Of a stretch of 64,000 nt of DNA, positions 1 to 38,045 are shown piece after piece. The DNA comes from Struthio camelus. Lineage: Eukaryota > Chordata > Aves > Struthioniformes > Struthionidae. The stretch is from assembly GCF_040807025.1 (NCBI RefSeq), contig NC_090954.1:878001-942000 (forward strand). Reading direction: 5' to 3'. The position numbers were made by a program, and so were the translations under genes. How positions within the stretch are numbered: the stretch's first letter is position 1; each line of letters opens with the position of its first letter. The notes beneath the pieces were generated by a model. That model was given only the letters and a program-made list of their open reading frames with translations, was not told the origin of the DNA and ran no database searches.

Positions 1-25468
<25,468 letters not shown>

Positions 25469-25535
25469 GTTGGCACATGCCTGGTTTGATCATTGACATT
25501 GAGAAAGTTCGTAGAGTGACTTTGAAAGCATCTGT

Positions 25536-25541
25536 AATAAA
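25536..25541 (+). terminator. LARS1: LARS1 poly(A) signal, proximal
   Basis: AATAAA lies 68 nt after the stop codon, followed at 25559-25585 by a T-rich (TTTTTC)n downstream element. This is a good candidate for a very short 3' UTR. Confidence 0.65.
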
Positions 25542-25652
25542 CCAAGATGAATATTTGCTCTTTTTTCTTTTTCTTTTTCTTTTTTAAAAAAGAACCCCAA
25601 ACAACCTAATTTTGCATGCAAGTTCACCCCTTACTCTTTTAGACATGGATAT

Positions 25653-25658
25653 AATAAA
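25653..25658 (+). terminator. LARS1: LARS1 poly(A) signal, distal
   Basis: A second AATAAA lies 185 nt after the stop. It could be used as an alternative to the proximal signal. Confidence 0.45.
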
Positions 25659-25659
25659 A

Positions 25660-28600
25660 TTATTTTCCTCCTGCCATTTGGCTCTTTTTGAAAAAACAAT
25701 TTTCCCAAATGTTAACATGACAAATTCTCTTCTTCAACTGTGGCCTGTGTTTTCAGAAGCAATCTAGTGTACTACATTTGGAATTCCTCTCCTGTCCGTA
25801 TGTGCTGGGATCCATATATAGAAGATGTTTGTAGATCCTGTATCATAGATGGAGAGGAGAAAAGTTGCTTGAACACTTCTATATTTGTCTTTTTGATGAC
25901 TGAAGTGACGTTGAACACAACTAGGGCATTTTATGGTGACTAGCAGTTCAGAAGTAATTCCATGCTGAAGAACTCTTAAGCAAAAGTTAAATATGAAAGT
26001 TTCGGGTGCTTCTCCAGCATATGAAATGCCTTTAGCAAAATGTTATGACAAACAGACTTTTTCCTTCTTGCTTTCTCCATAAAAGTGTTTGCAAATCATT
26101 AAGTGGAAAGGTTAAATGTTCTTCTCACAGATTTTAAATTGTGATTTTTCTGGTAATTTCTGGTCTCTCACAGGTTGCCCCCCCCCACCTTCTTTTTTTA
26201 GTCATGAGTCAGCACAGACAACTTCAGAGCTTTTTTCTGTGGAAACTTGTAAAGGTGACTGGTGACAAACAGCGTACTTTATTCTGCACAATTGCACTCG
26301 GCCAGTTTCACAACTCCTGCTGCGTACAGTGTATCATTTGTACTTCCTCTAATAATATGTTGTGTTGGTGGGAAGAAAGGGAGTAGCATAAGACTGCCAT
26401 ACTGACATGACCAAATACTGTTGGGTGTGTCATTTTCTGCCTCTCCCTTTATCATCCCCTTTCAAAAGGCAGTTTTTGTTTGGGTGGATATACAAGGACA
26501 GCCGTTCCTTTCTGTTGATCCTCTGTAGTCCCACTAAGCAAATACTCGTGCTGCTCTCTAAAAAGATGAGGCCATAGTCTAGGGCAGCACATCATAGGCA
26601 TGGCTTCTAGGGATTAGTAGGTGAAAAGTTTGTTTATATACTGCTTCTGCTGCAGAATCTCAGGAGAAGAGCTATTAACCATAACCTTGACAGACCTTTT
26701 AAGTGTTTGGAATATCAACAGGTAAGAGCTATATTTGTGATTGGCAGAGGTGTCTGCTTGCTGGTTCAGATGGGCTTGTCCCCAAGTGCATTTAATTTCC
26801 TGATAGGCAGCCAGAGTGTTCTTATTGCAGCTTTTCTGAGCAAAGACCGCTGGCTGCAGCATCGCCTCGTCTGCCTTGAGCTAGCTGATAGGCAGACTGC
26901 AGTTCCTTTCACCAGCTGCAGCTTGGACTTGGGAAGAAACGGTGGTGCCATGACACAGGAGCATGAGATGGACCAGGCAAGTGTTCCAAGCACGGTGAAT
27001 GAGAACTGATAGCTCTGCCACACCTTTACAGAGCTTTAGGTAGGAAAGCAAGCTCCAGACCAGGGAGTCACTAGAATATGAAGGTCAGAACCTGGAATCA
27101 TATAGGAGTAGTCACTCTATGTGGCTGTTACTTATACTACTTTTAATAGATACCTGCTCGTGACCACTGCTGGAGACAGGTTGCTAGGCTTTACATATCT
27201 TACCTGGCTGATTTTTCTTTCGGTACTCGTATGTGCTCCTGAGTTGAGTTCAGACATACAGAAGAAGCTAAAACTGTTTGACGCTAGGAGAAAATAGAGA
27301 TTGTTCACTGATTATTTCCATCTAGGAGACACTAATGATCTCAGACACCATTAATGACATATGTAAGTCCTCATCATTTTACGAGCCAAAGCGGGGGGGG
27401 GGATAGATCTACCAGGCAGAGGCATCCCTCTTCACCTTCCCCATTTCATGAAACTGTTTAGTGATGTCCAAGGTTCTTTGTTAAAGGTCTGTTTTTGTTT
27501 TGTGTGAGTGAATTCCCATCCTAACTGGAAAAATAAAGCCAAACAGGTAAATCCCATGCTGCCTCTCATACATGGCTATTTCATTAGGTGTTCAGAGCTT
27601 GCTTTCTGAGCGTGATGAAGTGTCTGTGTTAGTGCTGCTCTGATGCAGACTTCAGAGCAGAACTCCTATGACAAAAAGCTGGGGACTTCCAAAGTGAACA
27701 GAAGATCTACCTTCATTTTTCTGTTTAGTATGTGGTTCATTCACACTTAATTATCTCTGAGAAGTTCTTGCTCTATAAATTATTTGCTTTCCAGCACACA
27801 GTAAAGGCTTGGAAGTGAAAGACAGTGATCCTCTGATTCTTCTAGTACTTTGATCCATTTCTCTCTAGACAGCCAGGCTGCCTCTGACAACAGCTTGGTA
27901 GTAAGAAAATGAGGTATTTTTAACTCTGCTATTGCAGTGCCTGCTGAATGCCTGCCACTGCAGGAATGGGAACCTGATCTGAACTCTATGTTCACTGGAA
28001 GAAGAATTGCAGCCACCAGGGCAGAAAGTTTAAATGTCCTCACAGGCTATGAGACTTTGATATCAAGCTTTTTACTATGGGTAAGTATATAAAATCTTTG
28101 ATAGTACACTGCAGTATCTTCAGTTAGCAAGGGTGTAGACCCTTAGAGTTCTGATAAAGATTCCAAGTGGCAAGGAGCTGATGTGCTCACAAAAACAAGA
28201 GAAAGCTTACTGAAGTGGAAGCATGTAATGTGTAAGTAGCTCCTGGCTTCAGGTATGAGTAAAGGCTCTGTTGATGACTTCATAATTTAAGGTTTTATAA
28301 CCTTACCTCATTTTCTTAAACTGCTGTTTTTTGATAGTGTCCAAAACTGTTACAAGGTGTGTGGGATTTTGGGTTTTTTGCTTTTTTTTTTTTTTTTTAA
28401 ACTAAACTATGAAATGTTGATTTGCCTCGTCTGTCTACTTTCTCAGTGCTCTTAGTGAATAGGGTGAAGTAGACGTATTGATGGAGAGGTTAGCAGAGAT
28501 GGAGAGGAAAGGGGGACCAAAGCTTCCAAGGTAGGCTGGGAATAACAAGGGTGGAGGAACGTGAGCTTAGAGGCTTCTGGACGGGAGTTTATATAGTGCC

Positions 28601-31600
28601 GCGTTAGAGAGGCACTTAAACGTTGCAGACATTATCATCAGTTCTTTTGCTTCTGCACCTCAGCCTACAGTGGGAAGGCAATTTGTGCTAATCCCTGACA
28701 CAGCCTGTAAACACTTCTGGCAGCATATAAAGCTAGTGAGGCTAACGGTGCAGTACACACAAATAGGTTTGGCTATTTAGTAGCAGTCTATTGATTTCTG
28801 CGCAGAAAAGAAGTAACCTGCTTTCCCTTGTGTTCTCTCTGCATAAAGTCACGTAGCATGCTTCTGCATTATTTGCATTGCCTAGAATCATGTCCCACTT
28901 AAAACTCCCACTAATCTGCTCCTTTTTCTCTGTTTTCTGCAGATAGTCCTCATGCCCACGCACCTAACTTTCTGACCAAATTCGAGGTGCTTATTCCTAA
29001 TTAGCAAGATGCACTTCGACCTGTCTGTAGCTCATACCACGATACATTGCTGTCGCTTTACTTGAGGTTATGCCCTTCCAATTTCATAGCTATGTGTTGA
29101 ATGTCATTTGGATGAGTACTGTTGAATAAACAAGCTCTGTCTGTATAGCTAAAGAAAGGAAATACTTTTATGATTTCTCTCTGGCATTACAGATATCTCC
29201 ATAGTGCCCTTATGTACCTATTTATCACTTTGGTGGCTCCGGAAAAATCTCCTGCTGTGGGAGAAACGTGTAGGAGCAAGTCAAAATATGAATATCCGTA
29301 TCGAGCACTCTCCCCCAAACTGCTGATCTGTAGTCTCTGCAGCAAATCTGGTTTATAGCGCGTTATCAGGTTCTTGAATGCTGCTGCTTGTTTGACTTCC
29401 TTTAAGCAAATTTGGTTCCGTGGCTGAGAACAGACGTTTCTGTTAGAGGTGGCATGAAAAAGGCATTTCCAGATATGTCAAGGTAGATGCCAGATTTTCT
29501 CTGTAATATCCAAAACAGAAGGCTAGCATATTGGATAAACGATGGCAGAACCTGTACATTGTACAATTAAACTCCTTATATTGCCATCGGTAGCCAAGAG
29601 GAAATTTTGGATGGATGCTCTTCCCAAACGTGTATTCTGATCACCGCTGCTCCGCAAAAAGCAGAAGAGTAGCAGCTTCCTTAATTTCCGTGTGTGAAGG
29701 CATCTTTATTAGTTCCAAGAAGCAGGATATTGATAAACATCTAATGTATTGAGGAACTAGCAACGAGATAATCTGAGCAGATAAAATTTATTTCAGTCTT
29801 AGAACAACAAATGTTACTACTTTATTGTTTTGTGATCTGTGGTTGTGTTGTTTCGTTAGCAGTTGTCTAAAGAGCAAGGAGAATCTTTTTTGTTTGTTTG
29901 TTTGTTTTTAAAGCTGATTTGTAAGTGTGGGGTGTGTGTGCAGTTTGTTTTTTCCCCCTATAATGGAAAAATTATGTTCTAGTGGTTCAGACAAATTGAC
30001 TTTTTTTTTTAAATGAGCAAGACAGAGCTAATAAACTGAAATTTTCTTCTACAATTTTTTGTTGACTTCCAGGAGATGTCGCTGCTGTGCTGGTTCATGT
30101 GCATTTTCTGTCCAATAAAAGCTAGTGACAGGATGAAGAGTTTTTTTAGTATTAGATTCTCCACGTTTCTAACAAAATTCTGACCTTACTTAATAGTCTT
30201 CCTATTATGATTTTGGCTAGAGAAGTCTGCAAAGGAAACTGGGAGTTTTATTTATTCTCTTCAGATTTTTTGTTTTCAATTGAGCAAGTTTTTGAAATAC
30301 GTACTTTTGCAGTTATAGAGTAAAGAACAGGCCTCTTGCTTTCATTTCCTGGCTCTTCCCGTATTCTGGAATGCCATAGAATATTTCTTTTAACTTGTAT
30401 GTGCTTCAATTTTCCTCTGTCCAGAAACACATAATTTTCTGTTCAGAAAAGTTATGAGATATGAATAACATTTGATGAAGAAAAGTTAAAAGGTTCAGTG
30501 GAGCAGCAAGTGACCTCACCTGCATCGCTTAATGGCAAAACACACTAGATAAAATCTGAAATTGCCCTTCAATTTCAGCAATCTAAAAATAAACTCAAAA
30601 TGGAAAGTAGTTTTTTTTTTTTTTTCCTTTGCAAATTTCTCCAAAGTGAAGTGAGTACATCTTTGGTGCTTGTCTGCCTGTCTCATGACATGCAAGAGAA
30701 CCTGCAGTGTCAGGTCAAGTTGTCTTCTGCACTTATCCTGCCAAAAATTGAGTTCACATCATCAAGAACAATGTGGGAGACCGTCAATAAAAGACATGAA
30801 ACTTGTCCCTTCTGTGTGAGCAGTGTTCCTGTTATACTGGTACTTGACCAATTTCTGTCTCACTTAAAACAAAAAAACACCCCTTAGGTTTCCCATGGTG
30901 TTAGCAAAGTGCTGGGCCTACTTATTTGACTAACTGAGAGGATTTGAACTTGGTATTTTTTAGCAAGGAAAGCTTTAAAAGAAGAATGTGTTCTTGGCTG
31001 CCTTACAGAAGTGTTAAAACTGCACTTAATTTCTTGTCTACTTGATTTATCTTTGTCCTTCCAAGTTGATTCAATAGAATGCTTTAGTTTTCAAGCCTTT
31101 TGCTGGCAGTGAACTGGAGTAGGCAATAGCTCCTTTCTACTCCAACGAATTAACTGATTTCTCATGTTACTGTTGTTAAATTGCTGCAGGACTATTTCAA
31201 ATACTGTGGCTCACCAGCTGTTGGGAACCACTATGACATCGGGACTTGGAGTGCTGTGATGTCGTCCCTGTTCTGTTCATTTGAATCTCTCTGAGTAGAG
31301 AGAGGCGTTTCTTTTTTCCACTCCTGGTTGAAAGCCCCTGCTCTGTTTACAGGATGAGTCTCTCTTTGTCTGAGATCCAGTCGCCGTTAATTCTTTCCTT
31401 GATAACACCTGAAGATGGGACTTCTTTTCTTTCTCGTGTAAAGCAAGGAGTAAAGTTAGTTGCCTGTTCCTTAGTTGACATTATAAATAATCTGGTATAA
31501 AAATCATATAGCTGATACAGCTGATGTACAGTCCTTTGTATTTTCAAAGGGTCACTATTAATATTCATCAGTTCTTGAACTATTTGTGGGGTAGTGGTAA

Positions 31601-32326
31601 ACATCCATCCTATTGTACAGCTGGGTTGTTGGCATGATCTGGTTAATGTAAAAGGAGGACTAAAGGCATCCTAACTTCCCCTTTCCACCCGTCCTCCTTG
31701 TGTTGCCTCTTGTGTAATTCATGTCTTGAGGCATCAGCACAAACGTGGCCTATTAAATTAGTTGTCTGCTGTCCTACTATGCCTTGGAAGTAAAGTTTCA
31801 CGCTGTCTAAAAGAGAGAGTTATGCCAGGATGCAAGCAAAATAATCCCACTCTGGAAAAAAATCAGTATCAGTAGCACAACCCTTGAAAGTCCCTTCCAG
31901 TAACATCCTGACTGATTTGTTGCATTATCGCAAGTGTAGGAGATCTGTGCTGTGAAGAGATTTCTAGCCTTTAACTTTCAAGAGGTAACTTGATATAGAT
32001 GCAAGATGCTGAACTCTTTATGGATATTGTAATTTGCTTTTGAAGTACTTGGTACCTGTTCGTTGCTTTCTTCATTGAAGAAGGGCAAATCACTTCACTT
32101 CACTTGAAGGGCAGTGGAGATCAGCTTAAAGAGGAGCAAAAAAAAGACATGAGGGCAAATGAATCTTTAAGAGGCAACTGATATAAATATAAAATGGTAG
32201 CGCTAAAATCATGAATACTGTTTCCTCCCTCCTCCCTACCACACACAGACGCTTCAGATTTGGGGTGACCTTGCTCATAAAAAAGTCAAGCTCTTTTATG
32301 TATTTATTTTTCTTCCCAACGTGTAG
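25660..32326. other. Intergenic region and unlocated 5' part of PLAC8L1
   Basis: About 6.7 kb between the LARS1 poly(A) signals and the first recognised PLAC8L1 exon. The PLAC8L1 promoter and N-terminal coding exon (about 40 codons expected, ending phase 2) should be here. I tested strong-looking donors at 26720, 28080 and 28255 and found no suitable frame with a start codon. There is no CpG-rich island. Short T-runs (28383-28398) and the repeat copy B are the only other features. Confidence 0.55.
30001..30140 (+). repeat. Diverged repeated element, copy B
   Basis: Second copy of the element at 24661-24790, in the intergenic region past LARS1. Core is TTCCAGGAGATGTCGCTGCT GTGCTGGTTCATG and, after about 15 more bases, AATAAAAGCTAG. 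Same orientation as copy A. Confidence 0.45.
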
Positions 32327-32457
32327 CAAGAAGCCTGGAGAGCCCGTGACAACCCAGCCAGCCAGCAAGATTGGTATGTCTGCTATCACAACAGTTATGT
32401 GGACTGGTGGAGATTGGAGCACTGGCCTCTTTGATGTCTGCAGCGACAAGAAAATTT
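32327..32457 (+). CDS. PLAC8L1: PLAC8L1 exon, start of PLAC8 domain
   Basis: Acceptor cccaacgtgtag, donor ATTT|gtaaga. Encodes KKPGEPVTTQPASKIGMSAI, then TTVMWTGGDWSTGLFDVCSD, then KKI, with the following Cys codon split. Human has TAIVQTGGGWSTGLFSVCRD here. Confidence 0.95.
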
Positions 32458-35400
32458 GTAAGAGTTTGGTGTTCTTTTGTTGTTCCTTGAATGCCTCTGT
32501 TGCTCAAATGTAGGTTGGTTAACACTTTAGGAACTGAAGATCAGATGCTCTCTTGTGACTTGAGTAACGCAATGAATATGCCTAAGATGTGCTCTCAGTA
32601 CATATGAGTCTCTATTCACTTCATAATGCTTACAGAAGTACTTATCTTGAATCTTTAAAGGTTGGGATAGATTTTATGAGTCTGATTTGCATGGGGAGAA
32701 GAAACTGAAATCTTAAATGGATTATGTGGTTTATTGACTGGAACTCAGTGAGTCATTGGATGGGTCAGGAACAGCGCTTGTCTCCTAACTCTAGAGTGCT
32801 GCCTGGAAGCTCCATTTCTTTGGTTCCTGTAAAACGTCCTGTCCAGTAGAGTTAAATTTTGCTCTCTCTCCTTTCATGAAAACAGGGCAACTTGTATAGG
32901 CTGATTTGGATGCTGATGTCTGTGAAAACAGAGCAAAGACTACCTTTTTTCTTTGGAAACACGAAGCTGTAGAAAAGGACAATTTCATGGGAATTGAGAG
33001 GAACGTTTCCTTGAATTCATGAGTTAAATGTCCAAGCCTCTGAGAATGGAATTTCAAACACCTCCCTCTCTTCAGCTTTGGGTACTTCAAGCAGTCTCTG
33101 ATTGGTGGTCTTGATCCCTGGTGGGAAATGTCTGTCTCCTCTCTCTGCACGGTATAAGGATATACCCTACTCAGGACTGCGGATTCTGCTCTGAGCCAGA
33201 CGTGGTATTTAGGTGTTGCGACTCTAGGCAAAACAACACCTCAGAATTGTGTATTTATGCCTTAGTTTTCTCTACCCCACCCGCCTCAAGGTCTGAGCGA
33301 GCTAAAAACTGAGCTTTTCTTGTGGGGTTGGTTTCCATTTGGGTCAGGCATCTCTGCACGGTCATGCAAGAGCTGCTGCTGAAGGCAGGCCGCAGGAACC
33401 TGTGCCTTGGGCAGACTTGACCTGGTCAGTGGCCCCTTGGCTAAACCTAAGCTCATCTTGTGGCTGCTTCCTGGGCCCTCCGTTGATCATTTGGGGAAAA
33501 TAGCACTTCCCCTGCTTGTGGACTCTCCTTGTTTGTGTCATGACCTCCAGGGAGGGAGTGTCTACATTTTCTCCTGTTGCTATGGGGGTCAACTGATAGA
33601 GGAAGGAAAAAGGGTTATAGTTCTAACACCTGTCTAGTTCTGGTTAAATTAAAGGAAGATTTAAAAACCCTTGTTTCCAATTTACTATTTTTTTGTGGGA
33701 TTGATTTCTCCAAGTCTCAAAAATATGGCAGGCTGGCTAAGGTAACCGGTGGAAGATGTTTAAATTTTTTCTCCTTCGTGTATTTAGTTGTAAGCAATGT
33801 TAAGTGTGACATACAACAGACAAATTCCTTTCCTACTGCTAAGCAGTGGCTGTGAAGTGAATTCTTGTTACTTCATCTGTCCATAGTGTCCTAGTAATCA
33901 GCTGTTGCATTGGGCGATCTAAGGAAGGTTGGATAGCGTTCATATCTTCCATAGAAACCATTGGGGATCATTGTCCCTCAGCACCTTTGCTCTCTTGTAG
34001 TCATTCGCAGTGCTTTTCCGTGTTGGGGGGTTTCTACATTGTCCTTCTTGTGCAGGCTGTGTCTTCCTGCTATCTCTGACCAAGGAGAGTTGGTCTGTTA
34101 TTGAAAACAGCGTGCAAAAAGACACTTAATCTTTTGCATGTAAACCCTGGCTGAAAATTAAAAGGAAGTGAACCTACTTCTCATGTCTGTGGTATAAAGG
34201 GGAATCCATTATTGTTTCTCTGATCTTTAAAAAGTAACTGTTAGGGTAATTTCTGATCCATTAAACAGAAGATATGTGACTAATAGCAGGGGTTTTTTTC
34301 CTTTTGATGTTTTATCTCTTTAATAGCAAATTGCACTTTTGTGTCCTTCCCCCCTGCTCTTTATTTTGGGTGGAGGGACTCACACTACTTTCCTCCAGAT
34401 TTCTTTTATCTGCCTTTCATCATACATTAGGAGGAGAAAAACATAATCCTTAATTTGCATGAAGGATATGAATTGGATTCAAAGGGCAGAGCGCTTCAAT
34501 ATTGCTTTCTGAATATAGTTCTCTGGTGTTTATTCTGACACCACTTTAAAAGCCGGGGTACTTATTTGATGGAGAAAGATTTATAATGTTTGGCTAAATA
34601 TGTGGAAGTAAGTGTTTGCAATTGCCCACCTGACTGATCCTGAAACAGGACGGGGGCAGTTAAACAGCTTAGGCTGGAGTAGTGGGCTACTAGTCCCCTT
34701 TTTTTTATCGGACAGGAATCCAGCTGAGTGTTGGATGCACATGTGAAGTCAAACCGTGCCACGCTGGGTGGTAGCAGTGTCAATTTTGCACCTTTAACTA
34801 CTCCAGGGTTCTCTAGAAGAGAAAGCAAAGGCAGGTTTCTGCCTAGTTTTTCAAGTGAATGGATTTTTTTTGGTTCCAGTTTTCAGCTGGGTTGATTGGG
34901 CCATAGAAATGTATTGCATTAAGGACTGGTTACTTAAAAGTGAGAGCACATCTCTGACCTCCGAACCACTACTCTGCACAACATGAAAAGTGTCGTTCTT
35001 CAGCGTGTTTTAATTTCTCTTGCTGTGTCAGCTGAAATTGCAAGTACAACTCTAATCGGTATCCTCATCACAGATTAGGTGGGAGGGTTGAGACCCTATT
35101 ATTTTCCAGCCTTTGGCATTTAAAAAAAAATCACTGAAATACTGCAGGAATTTCATAAAGAGAGACTTGCGGATGAGGTTAACAGAACAGGAAGCATTAT
35201 ATTATTATAATAGTATTCCGTTAAAAGTACTGTCAGTATTATCACAAAACAGATTTAAACAATGTGATTTCATAGTAAAGGTTCTAGAGCTTCAGTTCTG
35301 CTAAAGATGTTTTCCTAGATGTATTTACTCCTGAACTGCAAACAAAGGCAATTTAAATGAATTGCAAGAGACTGATAGCAAAACGTTTGTGAATGTACCT

Positions 35401-37478
35401 TAGGCAAAAATAGTGAGAGAAAGAACTAACATATCCAAATAAGAGTCAGCATTGTCTTATTAGATACTCTGAGGTTGATGCATGTTGCCCTTTTCTTCTT
35501 TGTTTTTCCTAGAACAATGCTTCATAGATTTTTGAAGTGTGTCTTCACTACTGTTGGAGATACAGCTAGAGCAAATTTTCCATTCATCCAGTTAATAGCA
35601 CCATTTCAGCTAGCAGTGGAGATAATACCCGGAACCCAATGTGTGGTGGGATTAAATCCAGTGTTGGATGTAGCGTTTGCCATAAATATGAGAAACTTGT
35701 TGGAATTCAAGCAAGGTTTTGTGGGGGCAGGGAAGCTTTATAAATGTAAAAATATATAATGTATGTATATGTGGCTGTCACTATTTTGGAAAAGTGTTAT
35801 CCAAACTACTTTTGAAAGAGTATTGACTTATACCACATATGGTTTGACTACTGTGAATTCAGGATTTAAAGTCCCATTCCCACATATGAGACTTCTAGCA
35901 AGAACTGTGTTTATCCGTTTATTTGAAGGCAGAAAAGTTCAAAAACCTTAGTAATTAGAACTGACCTATTGTGCAAGTCACAGTAGTCACCATCTTAAAT
36001 CTTTCGGAAGTGTCTTGCTACCTGAATAACAAGGGGAGAGGGAAGAGGAGACAAAACCCAGGGTGCTGGTAGGATGACAAAAGCTAGTGGAAAAACAATC
36101 CTCTTTGCTATAGATCTACTGGCATTCTGATAACTGTAGCTGGAATTTTTCTTATCTGGTACCCCTCTGAATTTTGGGCCATAAACTGTGCAGATTATCC
36201 AATTGTTCACCCTGCTGGTAAAGGTGAGATGGCAGTACTCGATCGCTCCTGTGACTGTGCTTGCTGGCAGGTGTCTGCGGTACCTTGTGCAGCGCGTGTC
36301 TGGAATGCAGCCTGACCAGGCGCTACGGGGAGTGCTTGTGTTTCCCACTGCTTCCAGGGTCCACCTTAGCATTAAGAGTTGGTGCCAGAGAGAGGTACAA
36401 AATACGAGTAAGTCTGCCTGTGGAGCACTCTTTCTTTGTAAATTGATTTCATTCAGCGTATGTAATGATAAGAGGTACCCGCGTTCCCCAGAGACCCCAC
36501 TGTTGTAGCTGCGCATCTGTAGCCAGAGCCAGATGCGTTAATGTTCTGGAGCGTGGCACTGAATAATGATGGTGTTGAAATGACGCAAATGTGAAAAGTT
36601 CAGTTAGGACTCAATCCTGGAGAAGATGGATTCCACCCACTACCCCCCACACACTGTTCACACAGGCTTTTGCAGGATCCTAGAGCCAGATTTCTTTTTG
36701 ATCTGAAAATCTGTTCTGTTACCTTGATACATTTTTAAAGCAGGACTAATGCATTAAATTTCAAGAATTGCCCTTTTTCTAGCACTGAGGCAAAAACAGC
36801 ATTTATTTTATAATAGAATGCCAACTCCAAACAACTACTCATGTTTTTAAAGTACTCTGTAAGAACAGGATTGTATGTGCATCTGCAGTTGTTGTAAAAT
36901 TACATAGCCCAGAGCTGATGCTGTAAAATATACATTACTGTGTAATCAGGATGGCAAGGAACAAAGAATACTTTCAAATCACACTGAAAAACTCAGTTAA
37001 GGGCTTGTGAAGCATTGAGTATCCTAAAAGCTTTTTCTCTCCAGTGAAATTTGTGGGTGTCCAGCACCCTGCAAGATCTAAGTCTTCCCTACTTTAAAAG
37101 AGTAGTAGGCAAATGCTCTTAGGTCATGGGCTGAAATTAGGTATCACTTGTACCTGAGTCAGTCCAGGGTAATTCACTGGATTACGTCGGGATCTGGCCC
37201 GTGAACTCATTCTTCTTGTGGAGTGATCGTGGTATGGCATGCATGATGAAGTGGAAAAGCTGATTCATGGTCATTCCACTTGTATAAAACTGTATTAATT
37301 CTTCTTCCAGGGGACCACTTGTGAAGATTGGATAGCAGTTTATTGCTGCTGGCCTTTTGCTGTCTGTCAAGTGGCCCGAGAACTGAAGAGGAGAGCTATG
37401 ACCCAGATCTGTGAAGTAAATGCTACACCTTTAGCTGAAGATGTCCTAGTTAAAAAAATTCCCAGCAAGGGAGCCTGA
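32327..37478 (+). CDS. PLAC8L1: PLAC8-like protein 1 (three 3' exons)
   Basis: Small cysteine-rich protein of the PLAC8 (onzin/Cys-rich) family; its molecular function is not established. Exons 32327-32457, 36271-36407 and 37311-37478 join in phase: one base, then 144 codons and TGA. Features: TGGDWSTGLFDVCSDKKIC, then CGTLCSACLECSLTRRYGEC, LCFPLLPGSTLALRVGARER and CEDWIAVYCCWPFAVCQVAR ELK. This is the PLAC8 Cys-rich domain with its CCWPF-CQVARELK C-terminal signature and matches remembered human PLAC8L1 (177 residues) throughout. About 30-45 N-terminal residues are not accounted for. It lies downstream of LARS1 in the same orientation, as in human. Confidence 0.96.
32458..36270 (+). other. 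PLAC8L1: PLAC8L1 intron (3.8 kb)
   Basis: Ordinary AT-rich intron. Open frames on both strands here (for example 32791-33231 minus) show no recognisable protein. No repeat family is recognised. Confidence 0.6.
36271..36407 (+). CDS. PLAC8L1: PLAC8L1 exon, Cys-rich core
   Basis: Acceptor tgcttgctggcag, donor CGA|gtaagt. Encodes CVCGTLCSACLECSLTRRYG then ECLCFPLLPGSTLALRVGAR then ERYKIR. Six cysteines match the human CFCGLFCPMCLECDIARHYG segment except for one change. Confidence 0.96.
36408..37310 (+). other. PLAC8L1: PLAC8L1 last intron (0.9 kb)
   Basis: I see nothing in it beyond normal splice sites. Confidence 0.6.
37311..37478 (+). CDS. PLAC8L1: PLAC8L1 terminal exon
   Basis: Acceptor aattcttcttccag, stop TGA at 37476-37478. 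Encodes GTTCEDWIAVYCCWPFAVCQ, VARELKRRAMTQICEVNATP, LAEDVLVKKIPSKGA. The last eight residues extend beyond the human C-terminus (…TKDTLV). Confidence 0.96.
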   Translation, partial: GTTCEDWIAVYCCWPFAVCQVARELKRRAMTQICEVNATPLAEDVLVKKIPSKGA

Positions 37479-37548
37479 GTCATGATTCTTTCTATCCATC
37501 CATTCCTTCTCCCTCGCCACCCACAATGCAAAATGCCTTGCTTTTAAA

Positions 37549-37554
37549 AATAAA
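37549..37554 (+). terminator. PLAC8L1: PLAC8L1 poly(A) signal candidate
   Basis: AATAAA 70 nt after the stop codon. Further AATAAA motifs occur at about 38800 and at 39076-39081, so longer 3' UTRs are possible. Confidence 0.5.
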
Positions 37555-37894
37555 ATGCATGAGTACTTTATAGCAGTCTCTTTACTGCTTCTTGTCACAT
37601 TCTGTATGATACACCCTGATATAATGCCCAGTGACCTGCTTTCTGCAGTGTAGTCATATTAAAACAGTTTATTGATGCAGCAATGGCTTGAAAGTATGAA
37701 CCTAGATTGCATTCTTTGCCTGGACCTGTGATCTGAAAATTTAGTGCAGAACGCTTTAATTGAGGAGAACAACAGTGACCAAACCATTCTGCCACTCAGG
37801 AGATTTTATAGCAGTAAGATAAAATAAAGGGGTAGTAGCACAGTGTAATGGTGAGAAGTGAGACTGGAAGCAGGACAGGAAGCCCTTCCCTTCC

Positions 37895-38045
37895 CTGCGT
37901 TGTGATTGCCCATGCGTCTCTGTGTCTCGCTTGCGCCCCATTTAAGATAGGAATAATCTGACTTGCTCTCTCTTTATCTAGAGGTTTCAAAGCACTTAAA
38001 CGCTCCCCCCTCTAAAACTTGGTGCTAAGTGTTATTGTTCTGTTT
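37895..38045 (-). mobile_element. MIR-like ancient SINE fragment, antisense
   Basis: Resembles the reverse complement of a MIR/CORE-SINE-type 3' part: CTCTGTGTCTCG…CCCCATTTAAGATAGGAATA AT, then TTTCAAAGCACTT and GTGCTAAGTGTTATTG. Similarity is weak and judged by eye. Confidence 0.35.

Noticed and set aside
28060-28086. Strong donor (ATGG|gtaagtat) as the end of a PLAC8L1 first exon
   Set aside because: In the phase required by the next exon a TGA lies 18 nt upstream with no ATG between.
32791-33231. 146-codon minus-strand open frame in a PLAC8L1 intron
   Set aside because: No recognisable domain and no supporting splice or promoter context; within chance expectation for a window this size.
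35995-36516. 173-codon open frame on the minus strand
   Set aside because: It overlaps the PLAC8L1 Cys-rich exon antisense; its openness reflects the codon composition of that exon and the protein is not recognisable.
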